Of a DNA stretch of 64,000 nucleotides, positions 49,070 to 61,313 are shown one piece after another. Under the pieces are notes generated by a model. The model ran no database searches. It saw only the letters and a program-made list of their open reading frames with translations, and had not been told where the DNA came from. Source of the stretch: Scleromitrula shiraiana. Its lineage: Eukaryota > Ascomycota > Leotiomycetes > Helotiales > Sclerotiniaceae. Both the position numbers and the translations under genes were made by a program. Each line of letters starts with the position of its first letter. Position 1 is the first letter of the stretch. The stretch is taken from assembly GCA_028455995.1 (NCBI GenBank), contig JABELC010000003.1, positions 1,240,001 to 1,304,000 of the forward strand, in the 5' to 3' direction.

Positions 49070-50135
49070 CTAATTAGAAGCAGTAATAATCTGACCACCT
49101 TCCCAAGTCTCTCCAGCCTCCAATTTTTGCCATCCGCTTACGCTGCCAGCCTCAACACAAATCATCTCTCTCCATCCATCTTTTGGTGCAAAGTCTCCAA
49201 TATCTTTGGCATCGATCCATGGGTTCCATACCACAACTTGGTTCATGTTATCTCGTGCAATTGTAAATTTCTTCTTTCCACCTTCGGAGACGGTAATTGG
49301 GGTGCTGTGATCACCGGCAGGAGTATAGACACGATCGGTTTTCGATGAAATAGTAAGAGCTTCAGAGGGGGCAGTTGTTGTGGAGATAGGATCGGTAAGT
49401 TTGTCGGTGTATTCGGAACCTTCGAGACCGGTAATGGAAATTTGAGAAATATCCTATTTACGTTCGCACATTAGTATATGCTTTCATTGTCCCAAAGAAT
49501 GATAGAGAGAAGCAGTATAAATAACGACATACCTGGATTTTCAAATAAGTGTGCATCAGAACCTGAAACTCCCACGCCTTGCTACCCTCATTTCTAATCT
49601 CCATGCTTGTACCCAAACCGTCTCTTCCGAGAGTAACACTATAAATCAGACCAAACTCCTCTCCCCATAGCTTCCTCATATCATCCGGTAAATTACTACC
49701 ACTCAAACCAAAATCCAACTTCACACTGCTATCCCTACCCTGTTGTCCATTAGCACTATTGCTCTCGCTGGTGCTCTTTCCCAAAAACTCCCATCGACAA
49801 ACCCGCGCAAACCCATGTTGAGGCAACTTATCCACCCCTTTGGATTTACCTTCCTCGCCCTCCGCCTTTCCGAACACAGGAAATACGAGGGGAATTCCAC
49901 CTCGCACAGCCTTTGTTCCGTCAAGTACGGCCTTTTCACTGAGCCATAGCTTTTCGGAACCGGATGCGTCTTTCCAGCTTGTGATTGTGGCACCGTAGAG
50001 GAGAACCTCGATAGATTCACCGGAGGGAAGGACGGCGGATACGCGGGAGTTGGAATGGGTGATGTTGATTTGGGCTTGAGGTGGGAGACCTGGGGTGGAG
50101 GAGAGGGCAGAAGGTTTCTTGGGACGGTCGACCAT
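49070..50135 (-). CDS. Glucose-6-phosphate 1-epimerase
   Basis: Interconverts alpha and beta anomers of glucose 6-phosphate (hexose-6-phosphate mutarotase, galactose-mutarotase fold), a cytosolic enzyme. Exons 50135-49533 and 49453-49070, with a 79-base intron, give 328 residues, normal for the family. Seen: LLYGATITSWKD, LWLSEKAVLDGTKAVRGGIPLVFPVFG, the catalytic-His block LPQHGFARVCRWEF, HTYLKIQDISQISITGLEG, VVVWNPWIDAKDIGDF, and the catalytic-Glu block MICVEAGSVSGWQKLEAGETW. Frame and splice signals agree throughout. A retained-intron reading adds a false tail. Likely a housekeeping gene. Confidence 0.95.
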
Positions 50136-51197
50136 GGTTGCTGTTTGGTAAGGTGATTTGTTCCGATTGTTTGGATATAGAAAGGAGGGGTAAATCGTTA
50201 ATGTGATGGAAGTATGTTCGCAGATGAATCGAAGAGTGGAATAACTTGGGACTACAGTGCTGTACTTATAGTTTCCTATAAGAAGGGCAAAAGAAAATGG
50301 ACAACACCGTGAGCTGTGAAAAGTGGTGAAAAGGCTGATAATTGAAAAGGAATTGCAGTTATTTGGGAGAAATGGAGGTAGATGGTAAGAAAGTAAGTGA
50401 ACACCGGACAGTAAGGTAAGAAGAAAGAAAAGAGGGGCAAGGTGAGAGTTACCTAAGTTGGAGGTTTGGAAACGGAATGTTGCTCAAGTGGGATGTAAGC
50501 GAGGAACATGAAACAAGAATACTGACCAGGGTTTCAAAACAATCAATTGGTCTCGAAATAGTTTAGTTGGTTTTAATTTTATACCAAATTGGATATTTTA
50601 ATACCCCAAAAAGATTAGCTTACTCTAATTAAGCCTTAACGACCTAGCGAGTTAAGACGAATAGACCTCGGGAACTATCAAAGGGGCGGACCGGAAGGGC
50701 GAACGAATACTAGTGAGGTACAACGATGCTGTCACTCCAGTTTCCATGGTATAAAAAATTATGGGCTAGACAATCATTCACAACTGTAGGGCAAAATTGA
50801 GGGGAGTAAGATAACTTTTGAGTAGGGCAAAGATTGTGTAAGGTAATTAATTCGAAACTGGAGAAGGGCACAACTAGTCATCTATTGCATCATTTGATGC
50901 ATATCTCGTGTTACTTATCTGCAGCGGGCAAAATGATTCGGACAAAAAAGAAGGAATCGTATGTTTCATGAAACATAATATATGCAGTAATTCTCATTCT
51001 GAAGGGCATTATCTGTGGTATCTTAACATTTAACGACGAGTTTCTCGTCAGCTCTACAAGCAAAAAAATATATACTCCTTCCCAATCCATGCCATCAAAT
51101 CATGCAAAGCCCACCACCCATATTGACATGATCCTACAGTCCGAAGCAAAACTCCATATGCAATGCAAGTCATGTCCAGCCAATTCCTTCTCAATTA
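50136..51197. other. Epimerase promoter and Rif1 3' flank
   Basis: About 1.06 kb with no gene. The half nearest the epimerase is purine-rich on the + strand (50330-50460), meaning a pyrimidine-rich tract on the coding strand, common in fungal promoters. Confidence 0.5.
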
Positions 51198-54100
51198 TTA
51201 TTCTCGTCTAATTGTACCAAACAACTTAATCTTAGCCTCCATAAACAAATCCTCCATATCACTAACCTCCTTCCGAGTCAAAGTAGCATTTCCAAGATCG
51301 TTGACCAAACCTTTTAGCTTATCTCTGAGGTCTTCATACGTGGGGGCAAGTAAACTCTCATCCGGTATTTCTTCCACTTCGTCGATCTTTGATCCCGACA
51401 TCTCCTCTGCCAATTGTGATTGCAAAAGAGTCTCTTCGATAACTTCTAGCTCTGATCTGTCAAGCATTGGACTTGACTGTCTACCCAGATTGTCCTGGTC
51501 TACTGTCGTCTCATCTATAGCTTCAACATGATTTTGTTCAGCAATCGAGGGCTCGTTTGAAGTAGCCGTAGAACCCGTCTGAACAACGATTAGGGCGAAG
51601 CTGGACTCTGCAACTTCACTTCTTCCATACATACTATCGGTAAATGAGTTATTTTGGCTAGCCCGATCATTTCTACGGCTGGCACGAGTTGACCGTGATG
51701 ATAAGGGTGTAGAGATGACTTGAGCTATGGTTGGTTCCGGGGTAGCTTGTGCAGCCTGACCAGGTTCGGTCATTTCGTTGTTTGGAATTTGCAGCGACAA
51801 ATCAAATCCAATCGAAGGCGAACCGTTGCCTTCAATAATATTATCAGTAGACACTTGCGAATCTCTTTTAGATGGCCGTCCTTTTCGCTTCTTCGATGGC
51901 CTAGCCTGGGATTCTATCGTAACAACTGATTGTGCTGAGATTTGAATTAGCTTATGTCGAAAGAAACTTTGCTTCTGCTTACCAATAGCTTGTGCCTCTT
52001 GACTGTCAAGCACCTCGCTCCCGGATTGGATGATTTCATCAATTCTTCGCTTTCCAGCCGTGTTGAACTCCTCATCCTCGATTTTTATTGGTGTTTTGCT
52101 ACGCCTCGTTCGGCTGAGTGATTTACTGGGACCAGGCAGCTGGGTTGTCTCGGGAATTTGTACAATAATAGTTGTTTCTGGGTCAAGATCTTTTGCAGCC
52201 TCACCCAATCTAGAATTGTTACCCATAGCATGAACAGGCGTTTCCGGGACCAAGGATCGAGTCAATGATAATTCTTCCTCGGCATTGACAAACGATTGTA
52301 ATTTTGAGCGTGTGCGGATATTGGGTGTATTTAAGGCAATAAATTTCGGGCTAGCTGAGATTCCGGAGGCCCGATTTGGACTAGCGCGATTGACTTCACC
52401 CGTCAATTGAGCGACTTCACCTCTAGCAAAAGCACGTTTTTCCATGGAAGCTAATTGCTGATCAGCTGGATCAAATCTTTCAACCAGCCTTAATAAGCTA
52501 GACTCATCAAGATCGCTTAATGGGGAGGAATCTTTGTTTGCGAGTACTTCCATACCAGCCTGCTGTTGTAACCCATCTGCAAGTAGTCGCGGGGATGAGA
52601 TCGCATCCTGGAAAGTTTCGTCTTCCCCTAAAATTGGATCCGATAATAACGGACTTGATCTTGCATCCTGAAAGACATCAATAGGTGTACTTGATGCCTG
52701 TTGCGATGAATTTATCCGTTGGCTTCGTCTAGGTGTCGATAGCAAATTTAAGTTATTAAGATTAAGATCATTGCCCACTCGGTACTTATTAATATGATCT
52801 CGAATGTGAGCCTCTCGAAGTAGTTCTTCTGTACTTGTGAGCTCTACAGTGGTGTCCAGGTCCTCCCCGGGCTGGGGTGTACTTTTATACGTTGAAAATG
52901 TTTGGACAAAATCAAACGCATTAGCATCTACTTGTGCAGAAGGTTCCAACGGTTCGTCGACTTCCATATTTTTTACAAATCCTCTCGGAAGATCATGAGA
53001 AGGGGTAACGTTGAACTCGTTGGAAGAGGTTCTCTGGACAGAGAAGTCTTCAAGTACATGAGATTTTGAAGGGGAGAGTGATCTTTCAAGTGAAGCAGTA
53101 TTGCTTCGTGGCGGATTTTCTGAGTTCTTAGTCTTGATGAATTGTGGCGGTGAAGATGGAATATCCGTTGTATTATCCTTATTAAAAGATCGCAAGGCAT
53201 CGTAGCCTGGTTCTGTTTCTCCAAGTGGAGAAGAAGGTGGCCCAGACAGCTTTGATGCACTTCGTACTGGGGTTGGCGAAGAAACAAGGAAGTTGTCTTG
53301 GTCACCTAGAGCCGGTGTATCGGGCGTTGTCTGCCTATCGAAATTGGTTGAAGTTTGCAAACGAGATTCTGAGGATGAATGTGGAAGCAAGTCTAGTTCT
53401 TTATCTGTTCTCTTGGAGGCAGACCTTGGTTTTGGTCGTGGACTAGACCTAAGATCTGGAAACATGGTAGCAGCCTCTTCTTGTTGACGTTGTCGAACCT
53501 CTTTCTGCCGTTCGGTCAAAAGTTGAGAATCATACGTCGTATCAGAGATAGGTGATGACCCAGCAATTGCCTCAAACTGTATCTGTGAGTCTTCGTGGCG
53601 TAGCTTCACTACGGAACCTTTCTTCCTTGATTTCCTTTTCCCAGGTTCGGGAGTTATTTCTCGTGATCGTTTGCCGAGGGCTGAACTAGGAACTGGAATG
53701 ACTACTCTTGGGGAAGAATGACCTGTTTGTTGCTTTTGAGTTTTGGATGATTTGGTGTAAGCTACAGAACCCTTCGTTTTTGTTTTGCCTAAACTGCGAG
53801 AAGTGTAAGTGTGCTCAACCTCGACCTGAGTGTCAAAGAAGATCGGCGGCTGTCTATGATTGCTGGAAATAGATTGTTCATTCTCAGACAGAGATGGCAA
53901 TGAAATATCGGTCACAGAGCGAAGTCTACGTAGAGCTTCCTTCGTCTTGGGAGGATATTCTAATTGCTCATCAAAATTTCCAAATGTGGTTCTCAACATC
54001 TCAATCGTAGCGTTGGCTATTGATGAGTGCTTGCTTTCCAGTCCAGAGGAGATTAAGCTGTCCAAATCACGTAGTATTCCAGAGAGTATTGCATAGTTAA

Positions 54101-57100
54101 CCTTGCACAATGTCCCATATAACGCTTCTATCGTTTGGGGTATAAATGAACAGATTTTGGTCCACAGGGATGCAACCTGTGATCTAGTATTAGCTTATTC
54201 AGTAAATTGAGGAAGAGTAACTTACAATATTAGATAATGCAGTCCCACTCTTGACTTTTGCATCATCATCGCGTATCCAAACCATCATTCCATTCTGTAG
54301 CTCAGCGAGAATTGAAATTCCTAATTCTTTTGGAACTCTTTCTAAAATACTTGCTACCGAAGAAACAAAGGCATAGATATCAGCATCAAGAGCCGTGGGG
54401 AATGCCATGTAAGAGTTTTGTAGGCATCTGCGCGTATAATCGTACAAGTTTGAATATGGATCGAAAGCTGAAATCTTTGGTCCAGCATTTGCGATTCCCC
54501 AAAGACGTCTTCGAGAAGCATCCAGAGCTTGTCGGTCCTTTGGGTATGTCACTCGTGATAACAATAACTGGCAATACATTCCACGACCATGGCCAGAAGG
54601 GTTGCCATCGACGGGCCATTTAGAAACTAACGCTTTCGCGATAGGTTCAATTACAGCAATAGCTCTGCCACCATCTCCAGCATCAATAGAAGCCGAAGCG
54701 ACCAAGGCATCAAAAAGGAGGATCCATCCTTTCAAGGGTATATGTGTTGATAGATCAATCCCCACTTCAAGGATCCTCACGACATTACGATATTCTCCTC
54801 CCAGTGGTCGATCATTATGGATATTGTTTTTGGCTATGCTTTCATCTTGCAAATTGATTGCGTCAATTGCACAATTAGCCAGCAGAGTCCAGATAGGACT
54901 ACATGCCTCAACGTTGTTGCTTGTAAGGCATTCTAAGAGGTCCTTAGCGAGGTCCATCTTAGGCTTACTTAATCGTCGAGCATCGAAGAATGGTCTGATA
55001 ATTGTTTCGATCATATCTGTAAATGTAGAATCATGCTTGACTCCAGGTGGCGGGGTGCTGGCAAACAATAGGAATAGGTGCTGTAACGGCGTCCTGATTT
55101 CGCCCTTTAATCTTCCAGGTCGATGCGAGGGAGTGGCAACAACCAGAAATTCATCTTGTTGGCCCATACATAACAGTCGCTCTGTGAATGGAATTACCCC
55201 TAGACCAGAGATAACAGACGAGACCAAAACCCCAAAGCTACCGAAGAAATCTGCTCCGGTTTTCTTGTTAGGCTTCAGGCATCGTAATCCATCAGGACCC
55301 TTTTGCCAGATCTTATATAAGGTGTTGAAGAGAAAGGCAAGACACGTCATGGTATCATTCGAAGTTTTAACCTCTTTACTGGTGGCAGAGGCAATAGAGA
55401 GAATATAAGTCTCCCAGAGCAATCTTATCTTGCTATGAGGCAAAGGAAGATCCCAGTATAACATCTCGATCAGCGGATCGAGAACCTGAAATGCACGAGA
55501 GGCATTTTTCCGTAACCATCGCGAATTCAATGCAGGAAGTTCTGTAGGCGCAACAGGATGTTCATCGATGGCCCTAGCTTCACTCCATGTTCGCTGTGTA
55601 GTCGAGTCAAAAAGCCCACGAACAATGGCGCATGCATCGAACAGATCTTGTTGAGCGGATTCTGCATTATCTACCAAATCTGTCGGCATAAGTCGATTTC
55701 TAATAACTGGGATCATATATTGATCCCAGTATTTGTCAATCTGCGTATCAGTTGCGTTGGGCCGCAGTGAGTAGTATAGTAAATTGCACACGGTGCTAAG
55801 AATCGACCTCCTATATAAGTTACCAGTTGTTACGACCTTCCGAACGTCCTTTCTTCGTATTTGACCGATCAAAGGCTGACTGAGAGTTGCGACCATTGTA
55901 CCAGAGGTTTTCTCGTCAGGACGTATCACAAAAACCATGCGATTCCATGCTATGTTTGCGGCAAGCCTCATACTTTGCTCACTCGAGTTAAAACATACTT
56001 GAATAACCTCAAGCCATGGCTGTGCAAATACCCATTGCTGCAGTTGTAAAGGCCGAGCACGGAGAAACAAGATAGCCACGGTCCATATTTGAGGTACCGG
56101 GCCCGGTGGCTTCTTAGTGGCCATTTGCTTTAGCCGGTCAGCATAATAGATACCGTACTTCTTATTGGCGTCGTTGGTGGATTTGAATAATTCTACAAAT
56201 TTGCTGGAAACTTTGCTGTCCATACCAAGTGTAAGACCAGCTTCTTCCCCAAAAGCTATGGCCTCCGCTCTGACGTTGGGGTAGGTACTCAGCATGTCAC
56301 TGAGCAAATCTTCGAGCCACTCGGTATTGGAAATCATTTGTGACTTAGATTGTCTAAGGAATGTTCGATAAACGTTGATACGCTGCTCTATGATGCTTTT
56401 CCCTCGGATGTAATCTTCGACTTTATGGAGAGAGGATAGTAACTTGGTCACTCTATCGGTGGTCATGACTTTTGATGAAAACTTCTGCTGTGCGAGTATG
56501 AACATTAAAAGCTTTGCGATCTCCTTTGACATGTCAGGATTCCCCAAGGTTTTTAGAGTATAGTCTAGGATATAATTATTGAAGTCAGTTGTCAGCATAT
56601 CAGCAACAGCTTTCTTCTCGAGAAAGCTAGAAAAGAGAACCAGCGCTTCTCTAGTAAGTTGCGTATCAGGAGACCCGGAATCATTCTTGGCCGTAAGATC
56701 GCGCTCGATGAACTGTAGAAGCAACCCCATCTTTTCCGCCAAAGCATTCTTATTTGGGACATTATCAGTAGCCTTCAATGCCCCGGACAAAATGGTATAT
56801 GCATCCAACCTCGAGCTTCTGTCTCCCCCTGCCAATTGTTTTACTGTAGCCTCGAGCATCTTGGGTTCCAATATCAGCGGTTCCGAAATCGATGCCTTGT
56901 CTTCGCTCCCGAAAGCTTGAGTCATGTTTCGTGGTGAATCCGATACATGATACTTTAAGATTGATTTCGTCGCTCTTCGCTCTGCGGATGGCGGAAGTGG
57001 TTGTATAACCTTCCCGTTGAGTTGCTTATTATTGGGCTTTATACTTGGAGGATCCTTATATTCGTATAGCTCGGACCATCCAACCTTCTTTCTGGACGGT

Positions 57101-57300
57101 GGATTTGATACTTCCGTAGAAGATTTGGGAGTTATAGTTCTAGGTTGTTGCGGTGAAGTATCTTTGGAGTAAAATAATCGGCTGAAAAAACCACCTGTCG
57201 CAGGTGTTCCAGTAGCTTCGGGGTTGACAGATTCTCGTGGAGGTGTCGGAGGTCTTGGTTCTAGATTCAATTTTGCAACGATTGGTGAGGATTTTACCAT
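51198..57300 (-). CDS. RIF1: Rif1 homologue (telomere and replication-timing regulator)
   Basis: Nuclear HEAT-repeat protein that recruits protein phosphatase 1 to telomeres and replication origins. Three exons: 57300-54226, 54176-51983 and 51934-51198. The 49-base intron is out of frame if retained. The 48-base intron (51982-51935, GTAAGC, branch CTAAT, CTCAG) would read through without a stop, so it is easily missed. The product is about 2,001 residues. The N terminus carries both PP1-docking motifs: KVGW (72-75, RVxF type) and SILK (113-116). Residues of about 150-1000 are helical and fit the Rif1 N-terminal domain. The rest is long, Ser/Pro-rich and disordered, with many SP/TP sites and a basic AT-hook-like KKRKGRPSKR near the C terminus. 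A helical, Glu-rich C-terminal end (EEIPDESLLAPTYEDLRDKL) follows. Confidence 0.87.
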
Positions 57301-58000
57301 GGCTGCAAACTCAAAAGACTATTGTGATATTCGGAGAGCAAACCTAATGAAACCCATCTTCTGTAGGCAGTCAATGAGGTTGAGCTCAGATACCACAAGT
57401 AGATTTTTATGACGATTATATTGGACTGGAGAAGATGTGGATTCGGACCCGGATGGTTTGTTAATCAAGAAATATTACAGGCAGAAAGGCAGAACCTAGG
57501 AAAACGCGACAAAAGACGCGAAGTTCGCGTGTAAAACCACTTTAAGAACTCACGTGGCCGTCTCACCGCCTTTCAGCCCTATATTTTACGAGTAGTTGAT
57601 CCATAATCTAATATCTATTCGAAAAGTAGTTATTTAAATATGTTTTACAAGAATTCATTTTGAAATATCTATCTAAAGTATCAATATTGAAATGTCGCTG
57701 AAGTTCACTCAATCTCAATATCTCATTTTCACCTCCCAGGAATGCTCACTTTTGAAATTTTGCAGTTTACAATATTCTAACAGGTTCTCCGCGACGGCTA
57801 ATAGCTAGCTTAACATTTATATACAGTATTAAAGTATGTTACTCTAAAGTTCCATCAACTCCTTCATATATCTATCACTTCCTTCCCCAACAAAGAATAG
57901 TTTCATTACAAGATAGTGATCAATGTAGCTCCATACCTAGGTAGCAACCAGGAAGATTATCATAATCCACCCCTTAAGCATTTTAATCGTCTGATATCTC
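57301..58000. other. Rif1 promoter region
   Basis: 700 bases upstream of the Rif1 start and downstream of the Ser/Thr-rich membrane protein. No gene seen. ACGCG-type words (for example AAACGCGAC, AGACGCGAAG at about 57500-57520) resemble MBF-type G1/S boxes, only as an inference. Confidence 0.4.
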
Positions 58001-58585
58001 TCAGACATTAAATGTCGAGATACTCGCAACTTCTGATTCAGAGACTTTTGAGACACGTCGCCGCCTATAACAAATGTACCACGCCATGATAAATGCAATA
58101 ATGCAAGACCCAATTGAAGCAAGAAATGCAAGCGGTCCGATAGGTCCGTTCGATACTCCGCCGCCGGATGGCGAGGATGTTGTTGAATGAGGTGACTGAT
58201 TACTAGTCGTTGGTTTTGATGACGGGGAAGTGCTGCTTGTAGTAGTCACCGAGTTTATGGCTGTAGCAGGTCCAGTCGATGCAGCAATACTGGATATGGT
58301 CGTGGCGGTGCTCCTATCTGCACCTGGCGTAGAAAGAGTTGAATAAACGTATGTAGTAATAAAGATAGTAGCTACTGTGTTGGTCATTGTAAGAATTGTT
58401 GGTAATGCGCGTTTGGAATTCATGTACATCGCAGGATCCGTAATACTAGCCTTTTTATTCATGTTAGCAATACTTTTCATGCCGAATCTTTATATCCAAC
58501 TTACAGCGACATCAGTCATTGACCTCGCAACAATATTGCTGGAGAGAAGAGAACTCATCATGGTTGGAGTAACGGTCGATTTCAT
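58001..58585 (-). CDS. Ser/Thr-rich single-pass membrane protein
   Basis: Probable cell-surface protein with one membrane anchor. The downstream exon (58450-58001) encodes ASITDPAMYMNSKRALP, a long Ser/Thr/Pro stretch typical of O-glycosylated fungal stalks, a membrane helix (PLAFLASIGSCIIAFIMAWYI) and a short basic cytosolic tail (CYRRRRVSK). A 54-base intron (58504-58451, GTAAGT, branch CTAAC) joins it in frame to an exon containing TVYVTMKSTVTPTMMSS. The ATG at 58585 is the first in-frame start, but this exon may extend upstream across another intron (a CTAG acceptor lies just before AGGCCTC near 58630), where a signal peptide would be expected. No family recognised; comparable to stress-sensor-like stalk proteins in layout only. 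Confidence 0.5.
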
Positions 58586-58692
58586 TGTGACATAAACTGT
58601 TGCGGTAATATGCCACGAGCAAAGAGGCCTCTAGGTGACGCAAATACGAATGTATCAATTGCACCAGCTCTCCGATATTTGAAGAAACCGGT

Positions 58693-59367
58693 ATGCTTTT
58701 CATAATTATTTTTCTACATCCACCCTTTAACCGCTGCAAGTCCTTGGAGCCAATTGGTGTATCACAACAGAATGATGATACAGTTGTTATTGTGGTTCCT
58801 AGCTCGAGCAAAACTGTTCAGGGTCCGACTGATGCTGGAGGAAAAGACACTACAGGAACGACGACTAAAAGCTTGACGAACGATCGCGTTGAAGATTTTG
58901 CCATTCCAAACAGCATCTCATCGATTAACGAAAACGCTATTCCTGAGAATGAATCCACAGAAAAAAATGGGATAAAAATAGGAGAACCCACCACGAGCGG
59001 CTCGACTTAATCTGTTCTCGAAACTACCGCCACCGAGCAGCCCACTGTCGCGGCTGAACTCGAGTCTCGTGTATGGGAATTTGGCGAAGTATTACTTGCA
59101 TGCGAAGAAGACGGCACCATAGAAGTATATGACACATGCGACTCACTTCGTGAGAAAATCTCTCAACATCTCGAATTATTTTGTATGACGAAAGTCGAAT
59201 TTGTCCGCCAGGCAGCTAAACATCTACCGGACGGCAAGAAACTCTCCACTACACAACTCGCAACCTCCATGAAGAAAACTGGACCCAGGGAAGGTAACAC
59301 ATCCTTGGTGTTCTATGCCGGCTTCATCTACTTCGAGTCGCTACGAGTTGCTAGTAGGATCGGGTGA
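58693..59367 (+). pseudogene. DUF7726-like gene interrupted by an in-frame stop
   Basis: One + strand frame runs from 58693 to 59367 with a single TAA at 59008-59010. The part after the stop (about 59130-59367) reads CDSLREKISQHLELFCMTKVEFVRQAAKHL, then QLATSMKKTGPREGN, then SLVFYAGFIYFESLRV. This resembles the fungal DUF7726 domain (CDxVRxKI, a helix, a Phe-Met/Gly turn, Y-x-AxxxFFExxR). The part before the stop is hydrophilic and Ser/Thr/Glu-rich. No splice pair that removes the TAA in frame was found, and the only later ATG (59185) would cut the domain. Assignment to the family is by recalled pattern. Confidence 0.5.
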
Positions 59368-59865
59368 GACGATATGATTTGAAGGGGGGGAGTTACAGAG
59401 TAGCATGCTGGATTTGATCGTTGGACCCCTTCCAATACTGAATACATTGTCCTGAGTGCCACTACTAGTTTGGAAGTGGATGAATATGGTGCCATTCATA
59501 CTTTCTTTAATTGATTGGGTGTGCATAGTATGCAAAATATCTTGGCTTGGGGTTATCCGAATACGCGTATTTCAGTAGAAACTGCATACGCGCACCGTAT
59601 TCATCGATTTGCCTATCCAAATTTTTGAATCCGCGTATTAAAAGTTGAGATTAACAACATTGAAATCTATAGATAGCCTTGATCCTCAACCTCCAGAATG
59701 AAGATGTTAAAGAGAAATCCTTCAAGTCCCTCCGATTCCAAAGTAGATTTGGGAATTCGTGTCAAATATCGAGATATTCCTCCATAACGGTCATTCCCTT
59801 GGTGTTTCATTCAACTGCATATCATATTCTTTTCTCTCTTTCTCAACGAAACTCAAACAGTCGAA
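59368..59865. other. Spacer and RTA1 promoter
   Basis: Includes two related GAATxCGCGTATT words about 70 bases apart (59560-59640). A pyrimidine-rich tract (TTTTCTCTCTTTCTC) lies just upstream of the start codon. Confidence 0.45.
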
Positions 59866-60826
59866 ATGGCGGTATTAGCGTCTTATCGTGGAGATTATTA
59901 TCTCTGGAACTATCTACCCTCACAAGCAGCCTCTATAATCTTCATCATCCTCTTCCTCGTGATGACTGTACTTCATACACATAAGATGATGAAGACTCGT
60001 ACTTGGCTTTGCATACCATTCGTTATTGGTTGTTTCTGTATATAGTTTGTTTGCTAAGTTAATAAGGAATCTTTTGCTAATACCTGTGATAGTTGAATGT
60101 ATTGGATATGTCGGACGAGCGATCGCATACAACAGGACCGGAAGATTGATGCCTTATGTTATCCAAAGTTTCTTCCTCCTCGTCGCACCCGCTCTATTTG
60201 CCGCATCGATCTACATGACTCTCGGTCGTATCATACGTTATATTCACGGCGAACACCACTCCATCATTAGAATTACATGGTTGACGAAGATTTTTGTTAT
60301 TGGAGATGTCATGTCCTTCATGGTACAAGGAGGAGCTTCTAGTTTGACGTTCCAATCTAGTACTCAGAAAATTGGAGAACATATTGTGGTGGTCGGTCTC
60401 TTCGTTCAAATCATTTCATTCGGCCTCTTCTTCATCACCTCGGTCATCTTCGAACTTCGCATCCGAAAAAGCCCAACTCAAGAATCATACAGAGTGGAGA
60501 CATCCTGGAATCAGCATTTGTGTGTGCTCTACGCAGTGAGTATTCTCATTATGATCCGATCCATCTATCGTGTGGTCGAATATGTGCAAAGTCAGTCGGG
60601 ATATTTGTTGAAGCATGAATGGACGCTCTACATCTTTGATGCCGTTCCGATGTTCATCATTACGGTGATCTGTTTCGTTTGGTACCCGGGTCAGCTCAAA
60701 GCTGAACCAGCATCAGCAAATGCTAGTGGAGAATCGAACATACGATATGAACCACAGTGTGTACAATTGGTGAACACAGAGAGCCCAGATTCTCCTCCTA
60801 AGAGAGGCTTCACTTATGTGTTATAG
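59866..60826 (+). CDS. RTA1-like seven-helix lipid exporter
   Basis: Membrane protein of the RTA1/RSB1 family, linked to lipid translocation and resistance to toxic lipids or azoles. Exon 1 (59866-60037, MAVLASYRGDYYLWNYLPS) and exon 2 (60093-60826) are joined across a 55-base intron with branch CTAAT, giving FVIGCFFECIGYVGRAIAYN and a total of 301 residues. A start at 60026 would begin inside the intron. Seen: the family blocks ECIGYVGR, PYVIQSFFLLVAPALFAASIYM, FVIGDVMSFMVQGGAS, a helix in VVGLFVQIISFGLFF, RSIYRVVEYVQSQSG and EWTLYIFDAVPMF. All fit seven membrane segments. A hydrophilic C-terminal tail follows. The next gene on the same strand is a sterol-regulator-like transcription factor. 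Confidence 0.93.
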
Positions 60827-61313
60827 AGAGAACAAATTAATATATCTTAAATTCTCAGGTATTCATTATATGGAGGACGACATGGAAATTTCACTCTGTG
60901 AAGAAAGAATCTGATATTATGCCTTGGTGATACTTGTATCTACGCATGGCTTGATGCTTGGGTTGTACATAATATATAAATGACTTTAGGAAGTTTCTAT
61001 CAAATAAGTTTCTATCAACTTAAGTTATCAGATGAGGGTTTAGGGGGACACCTAGTCGGGATACGAAGTAGTCACTGGTGGAATTCGGTATTTATAAGCC
61101 AAGCCACCCCACCCCCTTAGCACAGCACAGCCACAATCGACGGTGTTACAGACAGTTTTTGAGTTTCCAAATTAAAAATTCCGGTCGATGTTCCAGTGTT
61201 ATTACTTATTATGTCCTCAAAAAAATTCATGAATCCATGAATTCAACGTATTCTTCGTGTTCCCATTCCAAGTGTACATCATCTTTAGAAATATATCTCA
61301 CCAGCTCAATCCA
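60827..61313. other. Promoter region of the C-terminal-most regulator
   Basis: 490 bases between the RTA1-like gene and the Zn2Cys6 gene. No gene seen. Confidence 0.5.

Noticed and set aside
54602..55408. 268-codon + strand frame
   Set aside because: Antisense shadow of Rif1; its composition follows the - strand helical domain and it shows no family motifs.
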